NCBI GenBank assembly: GCA_015068035.1
Contig: SVLI01000001.1
Location: forward strand, 186,001-250,000
Reading direction: 5' to 3'
DNA length: 64,000 nucleotides
Source: Oscillospiraceae bacterium
GTDB lineage: Bacteria > Bacillota > Clostridia > Oscillospirales > Oscillospiraceae
Of the stretch, positions 41,531 through 51,651 are shown piece after piece; within the stretch, counting starts at the first letter, position 1; each line of letters opens with the position of its first letter. A program made the position numbers and the translations under genes. The notes under the pieces are model-generated. The model had not been told where the DNA came from. It saw only the letters and a program-made list of their open reading frames with translations, and searched no databases.

Positions 41531-42484
41531 TTACGGGTTGCTGTCCTCGCTTGCCAGCGAGAGACCCATCATGGCGAGCTTATGCTCAACCTCTTCCAGA
41601 GACTTACGTCCCAAGTTGCGGACCTTGATCATCTCTTCCTGCGTCTTGCTGATCAGATCCTCAACCGTGTTGATGCCTGCGCGCTTGAGGCAGTTGAAGC
41701 TGCGGACAGAAAGATCCAGCTCTTCAATCGTCATCTCCAGCACCTTATCGCGCTGCGGCTCGATCTTATCCACGACCGTGCTGCGGCTGCCAAGATTGTC
41801 GGACAGATCCGTAAACAGGGTGAAATGATCCACCAGGATCTTCGCTCCAAGCGAAACAGCATCGCGCGCCGAGATGGTCTTGTTCGTCCAGACCTCCAAC
41901 GTCAGCTTGTCGTAGTCGGTCTGATTGCCGACGCGGGTGTTTTCAACGTTGTAGTTGACCTTCAAAACGGGCGTGTAGATCGAGTCGATCGGAATCACGC
42001 CGATGATGGCCTGCGCAGGCTTGTTCTTTTCCGCCGTCACATAGCCGCGGCCGTGGTTGAGCGTCAGCTCCATACTCAGTGACGCATCCGGGCCGAGCCA
42101 GGCAATGTGCAGATCGGGGTTGAGAATCTCGACCTCCGCGTCCGCCTTGATGTCGCCGGCAGTGACTTCGCACTCGCCGGACATCTCGATATAAACGGAC
42201 TTGGGGCCTTCGCAATGCAAGCTGGCAATGATGCCCTTGAGGTTCAGAACGATCTCTGTTACGTCCTCTTTAACTCCGGGTATCGTGGAAAATTCATGCT
42301 GTATACCTGCAATTTTTACGGACGTGACGGCTGTGCCGGGAAGAGAGGATAGGAGCACCCGCCTAAGGGAGTTCCCTAAGGTCGTGCCGTAGCCGCGCTC
42401 GAGAGGCTCAATGATATACTTGCCGTAAGACTCATCCGCCGGGGTTTCGATGCATTCAATACGCGGCTTTTCAATTTCTATCAT
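41531..42484 (-). CDS. rpoA: DNA-directed RNA polymerase subunit alpha
   Basis: The alpha subunit dimerises to start RNA polymerase assembly and its C-terminal domain contacts UP elements and activators. The 317-residue protein has the N-terminal domain with [28 protein letters not shown] and the C-terminal domain with [23 protein letters not shown] and [16 protein letters not shown]. It lies between rpsD and rplQ in the standard alpha-operon order. Confidence 0.98.
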   Translation of the reverse strand: MIEIEKPRIECIETPADESYGKYIIEPLERGYGTTLGNSLRRVLLSSLPGTAVTSVKIAGIQHEFSTIPGVKEDVTEIVLNLKGIIASLHCEGPKSVYIEMSGECEVTAGDIKADAEVEILNPDLHIAWLGPDASLSMELTLNHGRGYVTAEKNKPAQAIIGVIPIDSIYTPVLKVNYNVENTRVGNQTDYDKLTLEVWTNKTISARDAVSLGAKILVDHFTLFTDLSDNLGSRSTVVDKIEPQRDKVLEMTIEELDLSVRSFNCLKRAGINTVEDLISKTQEEMIKVRNLGRKSLEEVEHKLAMMGLSLASEDSNP

Positions 42485-42556
42485 GAATGGGATACCCTCC
42501 TTCTTAATGAACGCTTAGCGTTGTAAGTGTCAGCTTTCCAATTTTGAGGGTCCAGA

Positions 42557-43183
42557 TTACTTGGAATACAGCTCAACGATCAGGTGCTCTTCGATCGGCA
42601 GATCGATGTCATCACGCGCGGGCAGGGCCACTACCTTCGCGATCAGGTTGTTCGCATCGTACTCAAGCCACTTGGGGGGCTGACGGAATGCGTTGGCTTC
42701 GATGTTGCCCTTGATCTTCTCGATGTCGCGGCTGCGCTCGCGCAGGGACACGATCATGCCGGGCTTGACGAGGAAGCTGGGGATGTTGACCTTCTTGCCG
42801 TTGACGGTGAAGTGGCCGTGGGTGACGAGCTGACGCGCTTCGGCGCGGCTCATCGCAAAGCCCAGACGGTACACGACGTTGTCCAGACGGGTTTCCAGAA
42901 TGGACAGCAGGTTTTCACCGGTCTGACCGCTGCGGCGCTCCGCCATCTCAAAATAGCTGCGGAACTGGCTCTCCAGCAGGCCATAGTAACGCTTGGCCTT
43001 CTGCTTCTCACGAAGCTGGCTGCCGTACTCGGAGGTCTTGCTGCGGCCCTGGCCGTGCATGCCGGGAGGATAGGCGCGTGCGACCATTGCGCACTTCTCT
43101 GTATAGCATCTGTCGCCCTTCAGAAAGAGCTTCTGGCCCTCTCTGCGGCAAAGACGACAGGAAGCGTCGGAATATCTTGCCAT
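42557..43183 (-). CDS. rpsD: 30S ribosomal protein S4
   Basis: S4 nucleates 30S assembly on 16S rRNA. The 208-residue protein retains the N-terminal zinc motif C9-x2-C12-x13-C26-x4-C31 ([17 protein letters not shown]), which marks the zinc-dependent C+ form. The S4 RNA-binding domain follows around residues 95-160 ([31 protein letters not shown]). It lies between rpsK and rpoA. Confidence 0.98.
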   Translation of the reverse strand: MARYSDASCRLCRREGQKLFLKGDRCYTEKCAMVARAYPPGMHGQGRSKTSEYGSQLREKQKAKRYYGLLESQFRSYFEMAERRSGQTGENLLSILETRLDNVVYRLGFAMSRAEARQLVTHGHFTVNGKKVNIPSFLVKPGMIVSLRERSRDIEKIKGNIEANAFRQPPKWLEYDANNLIAKVVALPARDDIDLPIEEHLIVELYSK

Positions 43184-43203
43184 GTTCTGTTACCTCCTCT
43201 TCA

Positions 43204-43599
43204 TTAAACGCGGCGGCGCTTCGGGGGACGGCAGCCGTTGTGCGGGATCGGGGTGACGTCCTTGATCATCGTGACTTCCAGACCCGCGGTCTGCAGGGCG
43301 CGGATAGCTGCCTCACGGCCGCTGCCGGGACCCTTGACAAAAACCTCGACAGTCTTCAGACCGTGCTCCATTGCTGCCTTCGCAGCGGTCTCAGCTGCGG
43401 TCTGCGCGGCAAAGGGCGTGGACTTCTTGCTGCCGCGGAAACCCATTCCGCCGGCGGAGGCCCAGGAAATCGCGTTGCCCTGGGTGTCTGTAATCGTAAC
43501 CATGGTGTTGTTGAAGGAAGAGCTGATATGCACGGCTCCCTTCTCGATGTTCTTGCGCTCTCTGCGGCGCGTGCGAACCTTCTTTTTCGGTGCTGCCAT
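43204..43599 (-). CDS. rpsK: 30S ribosomal protein S11
   Basis: S11 forms part of the 30S platform near the E site. The 131-residue protein has [45 protein letters not shown] in consecutive pieces and the C-terminal [18 protein letters not shown]. It sits between rpsM and rpsD with a normal spacing. Confidence 0.98.
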   Translation of the reverse strand: MAAPKKKVRTRRRERKNIEKGAVHISSSFNNTMVTITDTQGNAISWASAGGMGFRGSKKSTPFAAQTAAETAAKAAMEHGLKTVEVFVKGPGSGREAAIRALQTAGLEVTMIKDVTPIPHNGCRPPKRRRV

Positions 43600-43615
43600 T
43601 GATCAGTTCCCTCCC

Positions 43616-43984
43616 TTACTTTTTCTTGTTGGCGATGGTGCGCTTCGGACCCTTGCGAGTGCGGGCGTTCGTCTTGGAACGCTGGCCGCGCACGGGCAGG
43701 CCGCGACGATGACGGAGGCCGCGATAGCAGCCGATCTCGGTCAGGCGCTTGATGTCCAGCGCCACGCTGCGGCGCAGGTCGCCTTCGACGAGATAGTTGC
43801 GGTCGATGCACTCACGGAGCTTCGCTTCTTCCTCATCGGTGAGGTCCTTCACGCGGGTATCGGGATTGATACCGGTCATTTCCAGTATCTTCTTTGCGCT
43901 GGTTCTGCCTATGCCGTAAACATAGGTGAGGCCGATCTCGATCCTCTTGTCCTTGGGCAGGTCAACGCCGGCTATACGTGCCAT
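43616..43984 (-). CDS. rpsM: 30S ribosomal protein S13
   Basis: S13 in the 30S head contacts the P-site tRNA and bridges to L5. The 122-residue protein starts [25 protein letters not shown] and ends [15 protein letters not shown]. The ATG at 43984 is fixed by this conserved N-terminus and an AGGAA site; the frame extends upstream without conserved sequence. Confidence 0.97.
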   Translation of the reverse strand: MARIAGVDLPKDKRIEIGLTYVYGIGRTSAKKILEMTGINPDTRVKDLTDEEEAKLRECIDRNYLVEGDLRRSVALDIKRLTEIGCYRGLRHRRGLPVRGQRSKTNARTRKGPKRTIANKKK

Positions 43985-44139
43985 ACTTTTTAACCATTCC
44001 TTTCTGAATGTCTGATTTCCGCATTGCGGGGCCTGGGGGCTTGTTCCCGCCGGAGGGGAGCCTCCGGGCCATGCGGGCTTATACTGATGATGTTTCTGCC
44101 GCCGCACAGGCGGCTTAATTTGTCCGGACTATAATTTGC

Positions 44140-44253
44140 TTAGCCCTGACGCTGCTTGTGCTTCGGGTTCTCGCAGATGACCATAACTCTGCCCTTGCGG
44201 CGAATGATCTTGCACTTCTCGCACATGGGCTTGACAGACGGTCTGACTTTCAT
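44140..44253 (-). CDS. rpmJ: 50S ribosomal protein L36
   Basis: The 37-residue protein starts [15 protein letters not shown] and has the zinc ligands C11, C14, C27 and H32 of the zinc-binding L36 form. A GGAGG site precedes it. It lies between infA and rpsM, the standard place. It is a short gene that is easily missed. The 150 bases between it and rpsM hold GC-rich spacer without a recognised element. Confidence 0.97.
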   Translation of the reverse strand: MKVRPSVKPMCEKCKIIRRKGRVMVICENPKHKQRQG

Positions 44254-44266
44254 TTGCTTTAACCTC

Positions 44267-44485
44267 CTACTTGCTTCTCCAGGTGATACGGCCGCGTGTC
44301 AGATCATAGGGAGAGATCTGCAGCGTGACCTTATCGCCGGGGAGGATCCTGATAAAATTCATACGCAGTTTGCCGGAGATGTGAGCCAGAACAGTGTGTC
44401 CGTTGCCGATGTCCACCTGAAACATGGTGTTCGGCAGGGATTCAATCACCGTTCCCTCCAGCTCGATCACATCGTCTTTAGCCAA
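44267..44485 (-). CDS. infA: Translation initiation factor IF-1
   Basis: IF-1 binds the A site of the 30S subunit during initiation. The 72-residue OB-fold protein has [48 protein letters not shown] and [11 protein letters not shown]. The start codon is a TTG at 44485, with GGAGG about 10 bases upstream that overlaps the end of the preceding gene; ATG is absent there. A TTG start on an initiation factor gene is unusual. Confidence 0.97.
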   Translation of the reverse strand: MAKDDVIELEGTVIESLPNTMFQVDIGNGHTVLAHISGKLRMNFIRILPGDKVTLQISPYDLTRGRITWRSK

Positions 44486-44488
44486 ACT

Positions 44489-44779
44489 CTATTTCCCTCC
44501 TTTGGCCTTTCGGGACGCCGCCCGGTATGGGGCAAGCGCTTTCCTGACTTCGCTGTCTGCAACCGATTCGCCGCGCCTGATGCGCTGCGCGACCGGGGAA
44601 TCGCTCTCCGCCACGCGCGCAAGGTGTTTGAGGTTCTTGCGCTTTGGCTTTGAGCATTTTCTGTTCTTTCCGTCCGCAACGTAAGCAAATGTTTCTTCCG
44701 TGCGTAGCACGAAGAAAACTTCGCTCTTGTCGTGTCCGGCAAGGGACTGGACAATGTCCGACGGTTTAATCTCCGCCAT
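44489..44779 (-). CDS. KOW-domain RNA-binding protein
   Basis: The 96-residue basic protein is of the small KOW/L14e-like type found between map and infA in clostridia. MAEIKPSDIVQSLAGHDKSEVFFVL is the KOW-like start, followed by the lysine-rich DGKNRKCSKPKRKNLKHL and a helical, basic tail. It probably binds rRNA or the ribosome, but its function is not established. Its ATG overlaps the map stop as TGATG, so translation is coupled. Confidence 0.85.
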   Translation of the reverse strand: MAEIKPSDIVQSLAGHDKSEVFFVLRTEETFAYVADGKNRKCSKPKRKNLKHLARVAESDSPVAQRIRRGESVADSEVRKALAPYRAASRKAKGGK

Positions 44780-45540
44780 CACATGTCCTCCGAAAACGTG
44801 AGGATCTCCGGTTCACCGTCCGTGATCAGCACGGTGTTTTCATAGTGCGCCGAATATCTCCCGTCTTTTGTGACGACTGTCCAATTGTCTTCCAGAACGC
44901 GGATCCCCGCGCCGCCGGCGTTTACCATCGGTTCGATGGCGAGGGTCATGCCCTTGATCAGGCGTGGCCCGTGGCCCGGCTGGCCGTAATTGGGAACCTC
45001 AGGCGCTTCGTGGAGCGATGCTCCGATGCCGTGGCCGACATATTCCCGCACGATGGAAAAACCGTGGCTTTCCACATATTCCTGTATCGCATGGGAAATA
45101 TCCGACACGCGGTAGCCCTGACGTGCGAATTTGATGCCCTCGAAAAAGCTCGCGCGCGTAACTTCGATCAGGCGTTTTGCCTCCTCCGTTACCTCCCCGC
45201 AGGCGACCGTCGCGGCGCAATCGCCGTGATAGCCGTTAACGCAGGCGCCGAGATCCAAACTGACGATGTCTCCGTTTTGGATCATTCGCTTTCCGGGGAT
45301 TCCGTGAATGACCTGGTCGTTCACGGAAATGCAGGCGCTTCCGGGGAAGCCGCCGTATCCGAGGAAGGACGGCTTTGCACCTGCTTTGGTGATGAAATGG
45401 CGGACCTCCCGATCGATCTCCCGGGTTGTCACGCCGGGCTCAACCATTTGCATGGCAAGACTTCTTGCCTGCGCGGTGAGAGCCCCGGCGCGACGCATGG
45501 ATTCGATCTCCTGGGTGGATTTGACGATGATTACGGACAC
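44779..45540 (-). CDS. map: Methionine aminopeptidase, type I
   Basis: It removes the N-terminal methionine from nascent proteins, using a two-metal site. The 253-residue protein has metal ligands in SLDLGACVNGYHGDCAATV (two Asp), the histidine in YVGHGIGASLHEAPEVPNY, and glutamates in LAIEPMVNAG and YENTVLIT. The start is GTG at 45540, two bases after the adk stop; no ATG fits. It follows secY-adk in the spc operon as is usual. Confidence 0.97.
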   Translation of the reverse strand: MSVIIVKSTQEIESMRRAGALTAQARSLAMQMVEPGVTTREIDREVRHFITKAGAKPSFLGYGGFPGSACISVNDQVIHGIPGKRMIQNGDIVSLDLGACVNGYHGDCAATVACGEVTEEAKRLIEVTRASFFEGIKFARQGYRVSDISHAIQEYVESHGFSIVREYVGHGIGASLHEAPEVPNYGQPGHGPRLIKGMTLAIEPMVNAGGAGIRVLEDNWTVVTKDGRYSAHYENTVLITDGEPEILTFSEDM

Positions 45541-45542
45541 GA

Positions 45543-46175
45543 TCAGAGCCCCAGCGCCTCACGGATGACATCCGTGGTTGTTTCAATCGTGGGCTGGTTG
45601 TCCACGCAGCGCAGCTTGCCGCGCTCGGCGTAGAAGGCTTTGAGCGGCTCCGTCTCCGCATGGTAGACGTCCAGACGGGCCTTAACGGTCTCCGCCGCGT
45701 CATCCTTGCGGATGGTGAGATTTCCGCCGCATTTATCGCAGATCCCCTCCACTTTGGGTGGGTTGGTCACGACGTGGAAAGTCGTGCTGCAATCGGCGCA
45801 GGTACGGCGGCCGGACATACGCGTGATGATCTCTTCATCGGAAATTTCAATGGAGAGGGCCACGTCGATGTCGATGCCGGCCTTTTCAAGCGCCTCGGCC
45901 TGCGGGATGGTTCTGGGCATGCCGTCCAGAATGTAACCGTTCGCGCAGTCCGCCTCAGCGAGCCGCTCCTCCATGATGCCAATGATGACATCATCCGGAA
46001 CGAGCTTGCCGCTTTCCACATACTCCTTGGCTTTCAGTCCCACGGGCGTGCCGTTTTTCATAGCAGCGCGCAGGATGTTGCCGGTGGAAATGGTCGGAAT
46101 GTTCAGCTCGCGGCTGAGAATCTCAGCCTGCGTGCCTTTACCGGCGCCGGGGGCGCCGAGCATAATCAGCTTCAT
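45543..46175 (-). CDS. adk: Adenylate kinase
   Basis: Adk interconverts ATP + AMP with 2 ADP. The 210-residue protein has the P-loop GAPGAGKGTQAE, the AMP-binding ISTGNILRAAMKNG, and DGMPRTIPQAEAL. The LID domain carries a four-cysteine zinc site (CADCSTTFHV with GICDKCGG), the zinc-binding form common in Gram-positive bacteria. It sits between secY and map. Confidence 0.98.
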   Translation of the reverse strand: MKLIMLGAPGAGKGTQAEILSRELNIPTISTGNILRAAMKNGTPVGLKAKEYVESGKLVPDDVIIGIMEERLAEADCANGYILDGMPRTIPQAEALEKAGIDIDVALSIEISDEEIITRMSGRRTCADCSTTFHVVTNPPKVEGICDKCGGNLTIRKDDAAETVKARLDVYHAETEPLKAFYAERGKLRCVDNQPTIETTTDVIREALGL

Positions 46176-46191
46176 ACGCTTGCTCTCCTTC

Positions 46192-47487
46192 TTATTCCAG
46201 GAAACCCTTGTAATGCCGCATCAGCATCTGGCCTTCCAGCGCCTTAACCGTCTCGAGCGCAACGCCAACCACGATGATGATGGACGTACCGCCCAGAGAG
46301 ATGCCGGAATTGGCAGCGCTTTCGGAGAAGCAGCTGATGAGGATGGGCACCACCGCGATGATACTCAGGTAAATCGCGCCGAAGAGCGTAACCTTGTTGA
46401 GCACCTTGCGGATGAACTCGCTGGTGGGTTTGCCGGCGCGGAAGCCGGGGATAAAGCCGCCGTTCTTCTTCAGGTTGTTCGCGATCTCGATCGGGTTGAA
46501 CTGAATCGTCGAATAGAAGTAGCTGAAGAAGATAATCAGCAGGAAATAGATGATTGCGTAAAGAACGCTGGTGGAGTTAAACACGCGCAGGAAGCCGCCC
46601 CAGAATCCCGTGGACTCCTGCGTAATGCCGAAGAACATCAGGATCGTTGCGGGAAGCGTGCTGATGGACTGCGCGAAGATGACGGGCATAACGCCGCTCA
46701 TGTTCACCTTCATCGGCAGGTGCGTGCTCTGACCACCGTACATCTTGCGGCCAACAACGCGCTTGGAATACTGCACCTGAATGCGGCGCTCCGCGTTCGT
46801 CACAAGGACGATCAGCACGATGATGGCCAGCGCGCCCAGCAACATCAGCACCACGGCGTACCAGGTGGTCGTGCCCATGGAGATGTTTCTGAACATGTTG
46901 GCAATGCCGGTCGGGAAGCGGGAGACGATGCTCGCAAACAGGATCATGGAGATGCCGTTGCCGACACCGAATTCCGTGATCTGCTCGCCAAGCCACATCA
47001 GCAGGGCGCTGCCGGCGGTAAATGTCATGACGATCACAATGCCGGGCCAAACACCGCTGGTGTTGAGCATGCCGTTGTTGCGGATCAGGACATAGTAGCC
47101 GAAGCCCATCAGAAGTCCCAGGACAACCGTGGAATAACGGGTGATAGCCGCGATCTTCTTCTTGCCCTCTTCGCCCTCATCCTTGCTCATGCGCTCAAGC
47201 GCGGGAATCGCGATGCACAGCAGCTGCAGGATGATGGAGGCGTTGATATAGGGCTGAATGGACAGCGCAAAAACCGTTGCGCTGGAGAACGCGCCGCCGG
47301 ACATGACGTTATACAGTCCGAAAACGGTGTTCTGCAAGGTGTTGAAGTAGTCGCGCAGGGCCTCAACCGCCACGTACGGAACCGGGATGGAGTTGCCGAT
47401 GCGGTAAAGCAGGATGATCAGCAAAGTGAACAGGATCTTCTTGCGAAGTTCCTCAATTTTCCACGCGTTGCGGATCGTCTGAAACAC
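46192..47487 (-). CDS. secY: Preprotein translocase subunit SecY
   Basis: SecY is the channel-forming subunit of the inner-membrane Sec translocon. The 431-residue protein has ten membrane segments and the conserved RIGNSIPVPYVAVEALRDYF, INASIILQLLCIAIPALERMSKDEGEEGKKK in parts, and GKPTSEFIRKVLNKVTLFGAIYLS. The start is a GTG right after the rplO stop, with GAGGTGG within the rplO end. It is cotranscribed with rplO and adk. Confidence 0.98.
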   Translation of the reverse strand: MFQTIRNAWKIEELRKKILFTLLIILLYRIGNSIPVPYVAVEALRDYFNTLQNTVFGLYNVMSGGAFSSATVFALSIQPYINASIILQLLCIAIPALERMSKDEGEEGKKKIAAITRYSTVVLGLLMGFGYYVLIRNNGMLNTSGVWPGIVIVMTFTAGSALLMWLGEQITEFGVGNGISMILFASIVSRFPTGIANMFRNISMGTTTWYAVVLMLLGALAIIVLIVLVTNAERRIQVQYSKRVVGRKMYGGQSTHLPMKVNMSGVMPVIFAQSISTLPATILMFFGITQESTGFWGGFLRVFNSTSVLYAIIYFLLIIFFSYFYSTIQFNPIEIANNLKKNGGFIPGFRAGKPTSEFIRKVLNKVTLFGAIYLSIIAVVPILISCFSESAANSGISLGGTSIIIVVGVALETVKALEGQMLMRHYKGFLE

Positions 47488-47928
47488 TTACACCACCTCG
47501 GCCTTTCCGCCTGCCGCCTCAATCTTTTCTTTCGCAGATTCGGAGAAAGCGGAAGCCTGTACAGTGAGTTTCTTGGTCAGGCTGCCTTTGCCGAGAACCT
47601 TGACGCCGTACTCGCACTTGTCAAAGATTCCAGCCTCGCGCATCGCCTGAGCGTCGACCACGCTGCCGTCCTCAAAACGGTCGAGCATGGAAACGTTAAC
47701 GGCGGTGAGGGGCTTGGCAAAGATGTTGTTGAAGCCGCGCTTCGGGATGCGGCGGGCCAGAGGCATCTGGCCGCCTTCGAAGCCGACGCGAACGCCGCCG
47801 CCGCTGCGGGCCTTCTGACCCTTATGGCCGCGGCCTGCGGTCTTGCCGTTGCCGGTGGCGTGGCCCCGGCCCTTCCGCTTGGCAACGCTGGTGCTGCCGG
47901 GAGCGGGAGAAAGCTCATGAAGATTCAT
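47488..47928 (-). CDS. rplO: 50S ribosomal protein L15
   Basis: The 146-residue protein helps late assembly of the large subunit. It begins [66 protein letters not shown] when read in consecutive segments, all matching L15. It ends immediately before the secY start, so the two are coupled. Confidence 0.98.
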   Translation of the reverse strand: MNLHELSPAPGSTSVAKRKGRGHATGNGKTAGRGHKGQKARSGGGVRVGFEGGQMPLARRIPKRGFNNIFAKPLTAVNVSMLDRFEDGSVVDAQAMREAGIFDKCEYGVKVLGKGSLTKKLTVQASAFSESAKEKIEAAGGKAEVV

Positions 47929-47942
47929 TTCGGGGCACCTCC

Positions 47943-48122
47943 TTATTCTTCTGTAACCTTGAGCAGATAGCCAATCTTGGCGATCTTGCCGCGGGTCTGC
48001 GGGTTGTCGGGCTGCACGGTAACATTACCGATCTTGTGCAGGCCGAGGGAATACGCGGTTGCGATGTGCTTTTCCAGTCTGCCGTTGAGGCTCTTGACCA
48101 GTTCAATTCTCAGATTCGCCAT
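47943..48122 (-). CDS. rpmD: 50S ribosomal protein L30
   Basis: The 59-residue protein starts [20 protein letters not shown] and ends [13 protein letters not shown]. It has the L30 ferredoxin-like fold pattern with [22 protein letters not shown]. It lies between rpsE and rplO, the standard spc-operon place, and has a GGAGGC site. It is a short gene that is easily missed. Confidence 0.97.
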   Translation of the reverse strand: MANLRIELVKSLNGRLEKHIATAYSLGLHKIGNVTVQPDNPQTRGKIAKIGYLLKVTEE

Positions 48123-48136
48123 TCTCTCGTGCCTCC

Positions 48137-48664
48137 TTAGCCCTGAATTTCTTCGACGGTCTTGCCGCGGACGGCTGCAACCTGCTCTGCATTACGCAGA
48201 GAGAGCAGACCGGCCATCGTGGCGGAGACCACATTGTTCGGGTTGTTGGAGCGAAGGCTCTTCGCGCGGACGTCCTTGATACCCGCAGCTTCCATGACGG
48301 CACGGACAGCACCGCCGGCGATAACGCCGGTACCGGGTGCAGCAGGCTTCATGAGCACTTTGCCGGCGCCGAAAACGCCGGTCACCTCGTGGGGAATGGT
48401 GGTTCCCTGCAGGGTGATCTTCACGATGTTCTTCTTCGCATCCTCGAGGCCCTTGCGGATCGCTTCGGACACTTCGTTTGCCTTGCCGAGGCCATAGCCG
48501 ACACGGCCGTTGCCATCGCCGATTACGCACAGCGCGGAGAACTTCATGACGCGGCCGCCCTTGACGGTCTTGCTGACGCGGTTGAGGGAGACGACCTTCT
48601 CAACGAACTCGCTCTGCGCCGCCTCTTCGCGACGACGATTGTTTCTGTCGTTATTGTAAGCCAT
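48137..48664 (-). CDS. rpsE: 30S ribosomal protein S5
   Basis: S5 helps decoding accuracy and mRNA unwinding in the 30S. The 175-residue protein has the N-terminal dsRBD-like domain ([44 protein letters not shown] in pieces) and the C-terminal part with [40 protein letters not shown]. It lies between rplR and rpmD. Confidence 0.98.
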   Translation of the reverse strand: MAYNNDRNNRRREEAAQSEFVEKVVSLNRVSKTVKGGRVMKFSALCVIGDGNGRVGYGLGKANEVSEAIRKGLEDAKKNIVKITLQGTTIPHEVTGVFGAGKVLMKPAAPGTGVIAGGAVRAVMEAAGIKDVRAKSLRSNNPNNVVSATMAGLLSLRNAEQVAAVRGKTVEEIQG

Positions 48665-48684
48665 TTTGGTTTCCTCCTCCCGCC

Positions 48685-49044
48685 TTAGAACTGCAGGCCG
48701 CCCTCACGGGCGCCCTCGGCCAGTGCCGCAACACGGCCGTGATAGACGAAGCCGCCGCGGTCAAAGACCACATTCTCGATGCCCTTGGCCAGGGCACGCT
48801 CTGCGACCAGCTTACCGATCTGGGTAGCAGCTTCGCAGTTGCCGCCGTTGCCGGTGAAAGCCTTCTCAACGGTGGAAGCGGAAACAAGCGTGTTTCCGTT
48901 CACGTCATCGATGACCTGCGCATAAATGTGCTTCTCGCTGCGGAAAACGCACAGACGCGGGCACTCGGGCGTGCCGGAGATCTTGCCGCGCACTCTCTTA
49001 TGGCGCTTCACGCGCGCCGCTTTGGTATTCGGTCTGTTAATCAT
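48685..49044 (-). CDS. rplR: 50S ribosomal protein L18
   Basis: L18 binds 5S rRNA with L5. The 119-residue protein has the basic N-terminus [40 protein letters not shown] in pieces and ends [28 protein letters not shown], both typical. It lies between rplF and rpsE. Confidence 0.98.
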   Translation of the reverse strand: MINRPNTKAARVKRHKRVRGKISGTPECPRLCVFRSEKHIYAQVIDDVNGNTLVSASTVEKAFTGNGGNCEAATQIGKLVAERALAKGIENVVFDRGGFVYHGRVAALAEGAREGGLQF

Positions 49045-49060
49045 TCAAGCACACCTCCCC

Positions 49061-49603
49061 TTATTTCGCGCCTGTCTTGCCTTCCTTACGTCTGATGACC
49101 TCGTCGACGTACTTGATGCCCTTGCCCTTATAGGGCTCCGGCGGACGCACGCCGCGGATCTCAGCCGCAAACTGGCCAACCTTCTGCTTGTCGATGCCCT
49201 TGACGATAATCGTGTTGGGGTTCGGCACTTCCGTGGTGATGTCCTCGGTGTCTTCCAGATCGATCTGGTGAGAGTAACCGACGTTCAGCACGAGCTTGTT
49301 GCCCTCTTTGGCGGCGCGGTAACCAACGCCGTTGACCTCGAGGGTCTTGCTGAAGCCTTCCGTGACGCCAACGACCATGTTGTACACCAGGGTGCGGCTC
49401 AGGCCGTGCAGGCTACGCGTCTGCTTCTCGTCGTTCGGGCGGGTGACGTTCAGGACGTCGCCGTTGCGCTCGATCTTAATCTGCGGAACGATGGTACGCT
49501 CGAGCGTGCCCTTCGGTCCCTTGACAACAACTTTGTTGTTCTCATCAATCGTAATCTCCACACCCGCGGGAATGGTGATCGGGGTTCTGCCAATTCTAGA
49601 CAT
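49061..49603 (-). CDS. rplF: 50S ribosomal protein L6
   Basis: L6 lies near the factor-binding site of the large subunit. The 180-residue protein begins [20 protein letters not shown] and has the family signature [26 protein letters not shown] at its end. [12 protein letters not shown] in the middle belongs to the second L6 repeat. It lies between rpsH and rplR. Confidence 0.98.
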   Translation of the reverse strand: MSRIGRTPITIPAGVEITIDENNKVVVKGPKGTLERTIVPQIKIERNGDVLNVTRPNDEKQTRSLHGLSRTLVYNMVVGVTEGFSKTLEVNGVGYRAAKEGNKLVLNVGYSHQIDLEDTEDITTEVPNPNTIIVKGIDKQKVGQFAAEIRGVRPPEPYKGKGIKYVDEVIRRKEGKTGAK

Positions 49604-49618
49604 TTCTCTTCCCCCTCC

Positions 49619-50017
49619 TTACCAAACGAACGCAAGGACTTCGCCGCCGACGTGCGCAGCGCGCGCCTTCTTATCGGTCATGATGCCCTTGGAGGTGGAA
49701 ATGATCGCGATACCGAGGCCCTTCAGAACGCGGGGCAGCTCGTCGGCGCCGGCGTAAACACGCAGGCCGGGCTTGGAAACGCGGCGCAGGCCGGAGATGG
49801 CCTTCTCCTTGCCGGGGAGGTACTTCAGGGTGACACGAATGATGCCCTGGGTGCCGTCGTCAAGGACCTGGAACGCGCGGATGTAGCCCTCTTCGAGCAG
49901 GATCTCAGCGATCGCTTTCTTCATCTTGGAAGCGGGGATGTCGACAGTGTCGTGCTTGGCGCTGCCGGCGTTACGGATACGGGTGAGCATATCCGCAATG
50001 GGGTCTGTGATTTGCAT
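49619..50017 (-). CDS. rpsH: 30S ribosomal protein S8
   Basis: S8 binds helix 21 of 16S rRNA and in E. coli also represses the spc operon. The 132-residue protein begins [40 protein letters not shown] and ends [22 protein letters not shown]. The ATG at 50017 is fixed by this conserved N-terminus and an AAGGAGG site. A 172-base gap with a hairpin precedes it. Confidence 0.97.
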   Translation of the reverse strand: MQITDPIADMLTRIRNAGSAKHDTVDIPASKMKKAIAEILLEEGYIRAFQVLDDGTQGIIRVTLKYLPGKEKAISGLRRVSKPGLRVYAGADELPRVLKGLGIAIISTSKGIMTDKKARAAHVGGEVLAFVW

Positions 50018-50189
50018 GGATGTTTTCCTCCTTATTAGAGTTACCGCTTTTGCGGTTTTCGTGGCGAGGTTCCACGGCAATTGGCAGAGCCGATTGACCG
50101 CGGCCTTTCGCCATCGTCTGCCCCTTTATTAACGGAAAGGGGCAAAACCGTTTTTGCGTGTTTTTGAGCGGAAACGCGATTCGATTCCT
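50018..50189 (-). promoter_or_regulatory. Unusual intercistronic spacer with hairpin between rpsN and rpsH
   Basis: This 172-base gap interrupts an otherwise tightly packed operon. On the - strand TGCCCCTTT pairs with AAAGGGGCA (arms at 50136-50144 and 50119-50127). No T-run follows, and no open reading frame with a start site is seen. An mRNA processing or autoregulatory element is possible. Confidence 0.4.
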
Positions 50190-50375
50190 TTACCAGGAAG
50201 CCTTTCTCACGCCGGGGATCTGGCCCTTGTAAGCGAGCTCGCGGAAGCAAATTCTGCAGATGCCGTAATCACGCAGGTAAGCGTGGGGACGGCCGCAGAT
50301 TCTGCAGCGGTTGTACTTACGGGTGGAGAACTTCGCCTCGCGCTGCTGCTTGAGAATCATAGACTTCTTCGCCAT
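50190..50375 (-). CDS. rpsN: 30S ribosomal protein S14, zinc (type Z)
   Basis: The 61-residue protein is the short zinc-binding form of S14, with C24-x2-C27 ([17 protein letters not shown]) and C40-x2-C43 ([23 protein letters not shown]). It lies between rplE and rpsH as is usual. No zinc-independent S14 is seen in the window. Confidence 0.98.
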   Translation of the reverse strand: MAKKSMILKQQREAKFSTRKYNRCRICGRPHAYLRDYGICRICFRELAYKGQIPGVRKASW

Positions 50376-50392
50376 TGTTCATTTCCTCCTTC

Positions 50393-50935
50393 TCAGGCCT
50401 GCACGAACGGCGCGCCCATCAGACGCAGCAGCTCGCGGGCTTCCTCGTCGGTCTGCGCCGTGGTGGTGATGGCAATGTTCATGCCGCGCAGCTTCTCGAT
50501 CTTGTCATAGTCGATCTCGGGGAAAATGATCTGCTCCTTGATGCCGAGGCTGTAGTTGCCGCGGCCGTCAAACGCATCGGCGGAGATGCCACGGAAGTCA
50601 CGAACACGGGGCAGAGCCACGTTGAACAGACGGTCCAGGAACTCCCACATACGGTCGTGACGCAGCGTGACCTTGACGCCGACGTTCATGCCCTCACGGA
50701 GCTTGAAGTTGGCGACGCTCTTGCGGGCCTTGGTCGGAACAGCCTTCTGGCCGGCGATCGCGGTGATGTCCTTGATGACCGCGTCCAGAGCCTTGGCGTT
50801 GTCCTTGCAGTCGCCGCAGCCAACGCTGATGACGATCTTGTCAATGCGCGGAATCTGCATGACGCTCTTGTACTTGAACTTCTCCATCAGAGCGGGAGCG
50901 ACTTCTTCCTGATACTTTTTCTTCATTCTGGTCAT
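50393..50935 (-). CDS. rplE: 50S ribosomal protein L5
   Basis: L5 binds 5S rRNA and contacts S13 across the subunit interface. The 180-residue protein has [64 protein letters not shown] in consecutive pieces and [35 protein letters not shown]. Two ATGs, 3 codons apart, are possible; the first is kept because of its AGGAG site. Confidence 0.98.
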   Translation of the reverse strand: MTRMKKKYQEEVAPALMEKFKYKSVMQIPRIDKIVISVGCGDCKDNAKALDAVIKDITAIAGQKAVPTKARKSVANFKLREGMNVGVKVTLRHDRMWEFLDRLFNVALPRVRDFRGISADAFDGRGNYSLGIKEQIIFPEIDYDKIEKLRGMNIAITTTAQTDEEARELLRLMGAPFVQA

Positions 50936-50953
50936 AGTTCAGTCACTCCTCTC

Positions 50954-51259
50954 TTACAGGCTCGCGCCGCACTTCTTGCAAGCGCGGAGCTTCTTGCCAT
51001 CCTCGAAGACGTGGCCAACGCGAGTGGCCTTGCCGCACTTCGGGCAAACAAGCATAACTTTGCAGGCGTAGATGGGGGTCTCTTTCTTGATGATGCCGCC
51101 CTCTTCGCCCTGTCTGCGGGGCTTGTAGTGCTTCGTCGCGACGTTCACGCCCTCGACGATGAGCTTGCCGTTCTTGGGATCGGCGGAGAGGACCTTGCCC
51201 TCTTTGCCCTTGTCCTTACCGGACAGGACGATTACTTTATCATCTTTGCGAATATTCAT
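50954..51259 (-). CDS. rplX: 50S ribosomal protein L24
   Basis: L24 is an assembly initiator with a KOW motif. The 101-residue protein begins [25 protein letters not shown] and ends with a [18 protein letters not shown] pair. The ATG at 51259 marks the family N-terminus and follows GAGGGCAAAG. It lies between rplN and rplE. Confidence 0.97.
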   Translation of the reverse strand: MNIRKDDKVIVLSGKDKGKEGKVLSADPKNGKLIVEGVNVATKHYKPRRQGEEGGIIKKETPIYACKVMLVCPKCGKATRVGHVFEDGKKLRACKKCGASL

Positions 51260-51270
51260 CTTTGCCCTCC

Positions 51271-51639
51271 TCAAATGACTTCGGGAGCCAGGGACAGGAT
51301 CTTCATGAAGTCCTTGTCACGCAGCTCGCGGGCCACGGGCCCAAAGATGCGGGTGCCGCGGGGCGTATTGTCTTCACGGATGAGGACCGCCGCGTTCTCG
51401 TCAAAACGGACGTAGGTACCGTCAGCACGACGGACACCTCTTGCGCTGCGGACGATGACCGCACGGACGACGTCGCCCTTCTTAACCTGGCCGCCAGGCT
51501 GGGTCTTGCGCACGGACGCCACGATGACATCACCGATGTTGCCGTACTTGCGCTTGCTTCCGCCAAGAACGCGGATGCACTTGATCTCCTTGGCGCCCGT
51601 ATTGTCGGCGACCTTCAGAAAACTTTCCTGCTGTATCAT
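51271..51639 (-). CDS. rplN: 50S ribosomal protein L14
   Basis: L14 forms part of the subunit interface. The 122-residue protein begins [43 protein letters not shown] in pieces and contains [32 protein letters not shown]. Both are family hallmarks. It lies between rpsQ and rplX. Confidence 0.98.
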   Translation of the reverse strand: MIQQESFLKVADNTGAKEIKCIRVLGGSKRKYGNIGDVIVASVRKTQPGGQVKKGDVVRAVIVRSARGVRRADGTYVRFDENAAVLIREDNTPRGTRIFGPVARELRDKDFMKILSLAPEVI

Positions 51640-51651
51640 GTCGTCGCCTCC

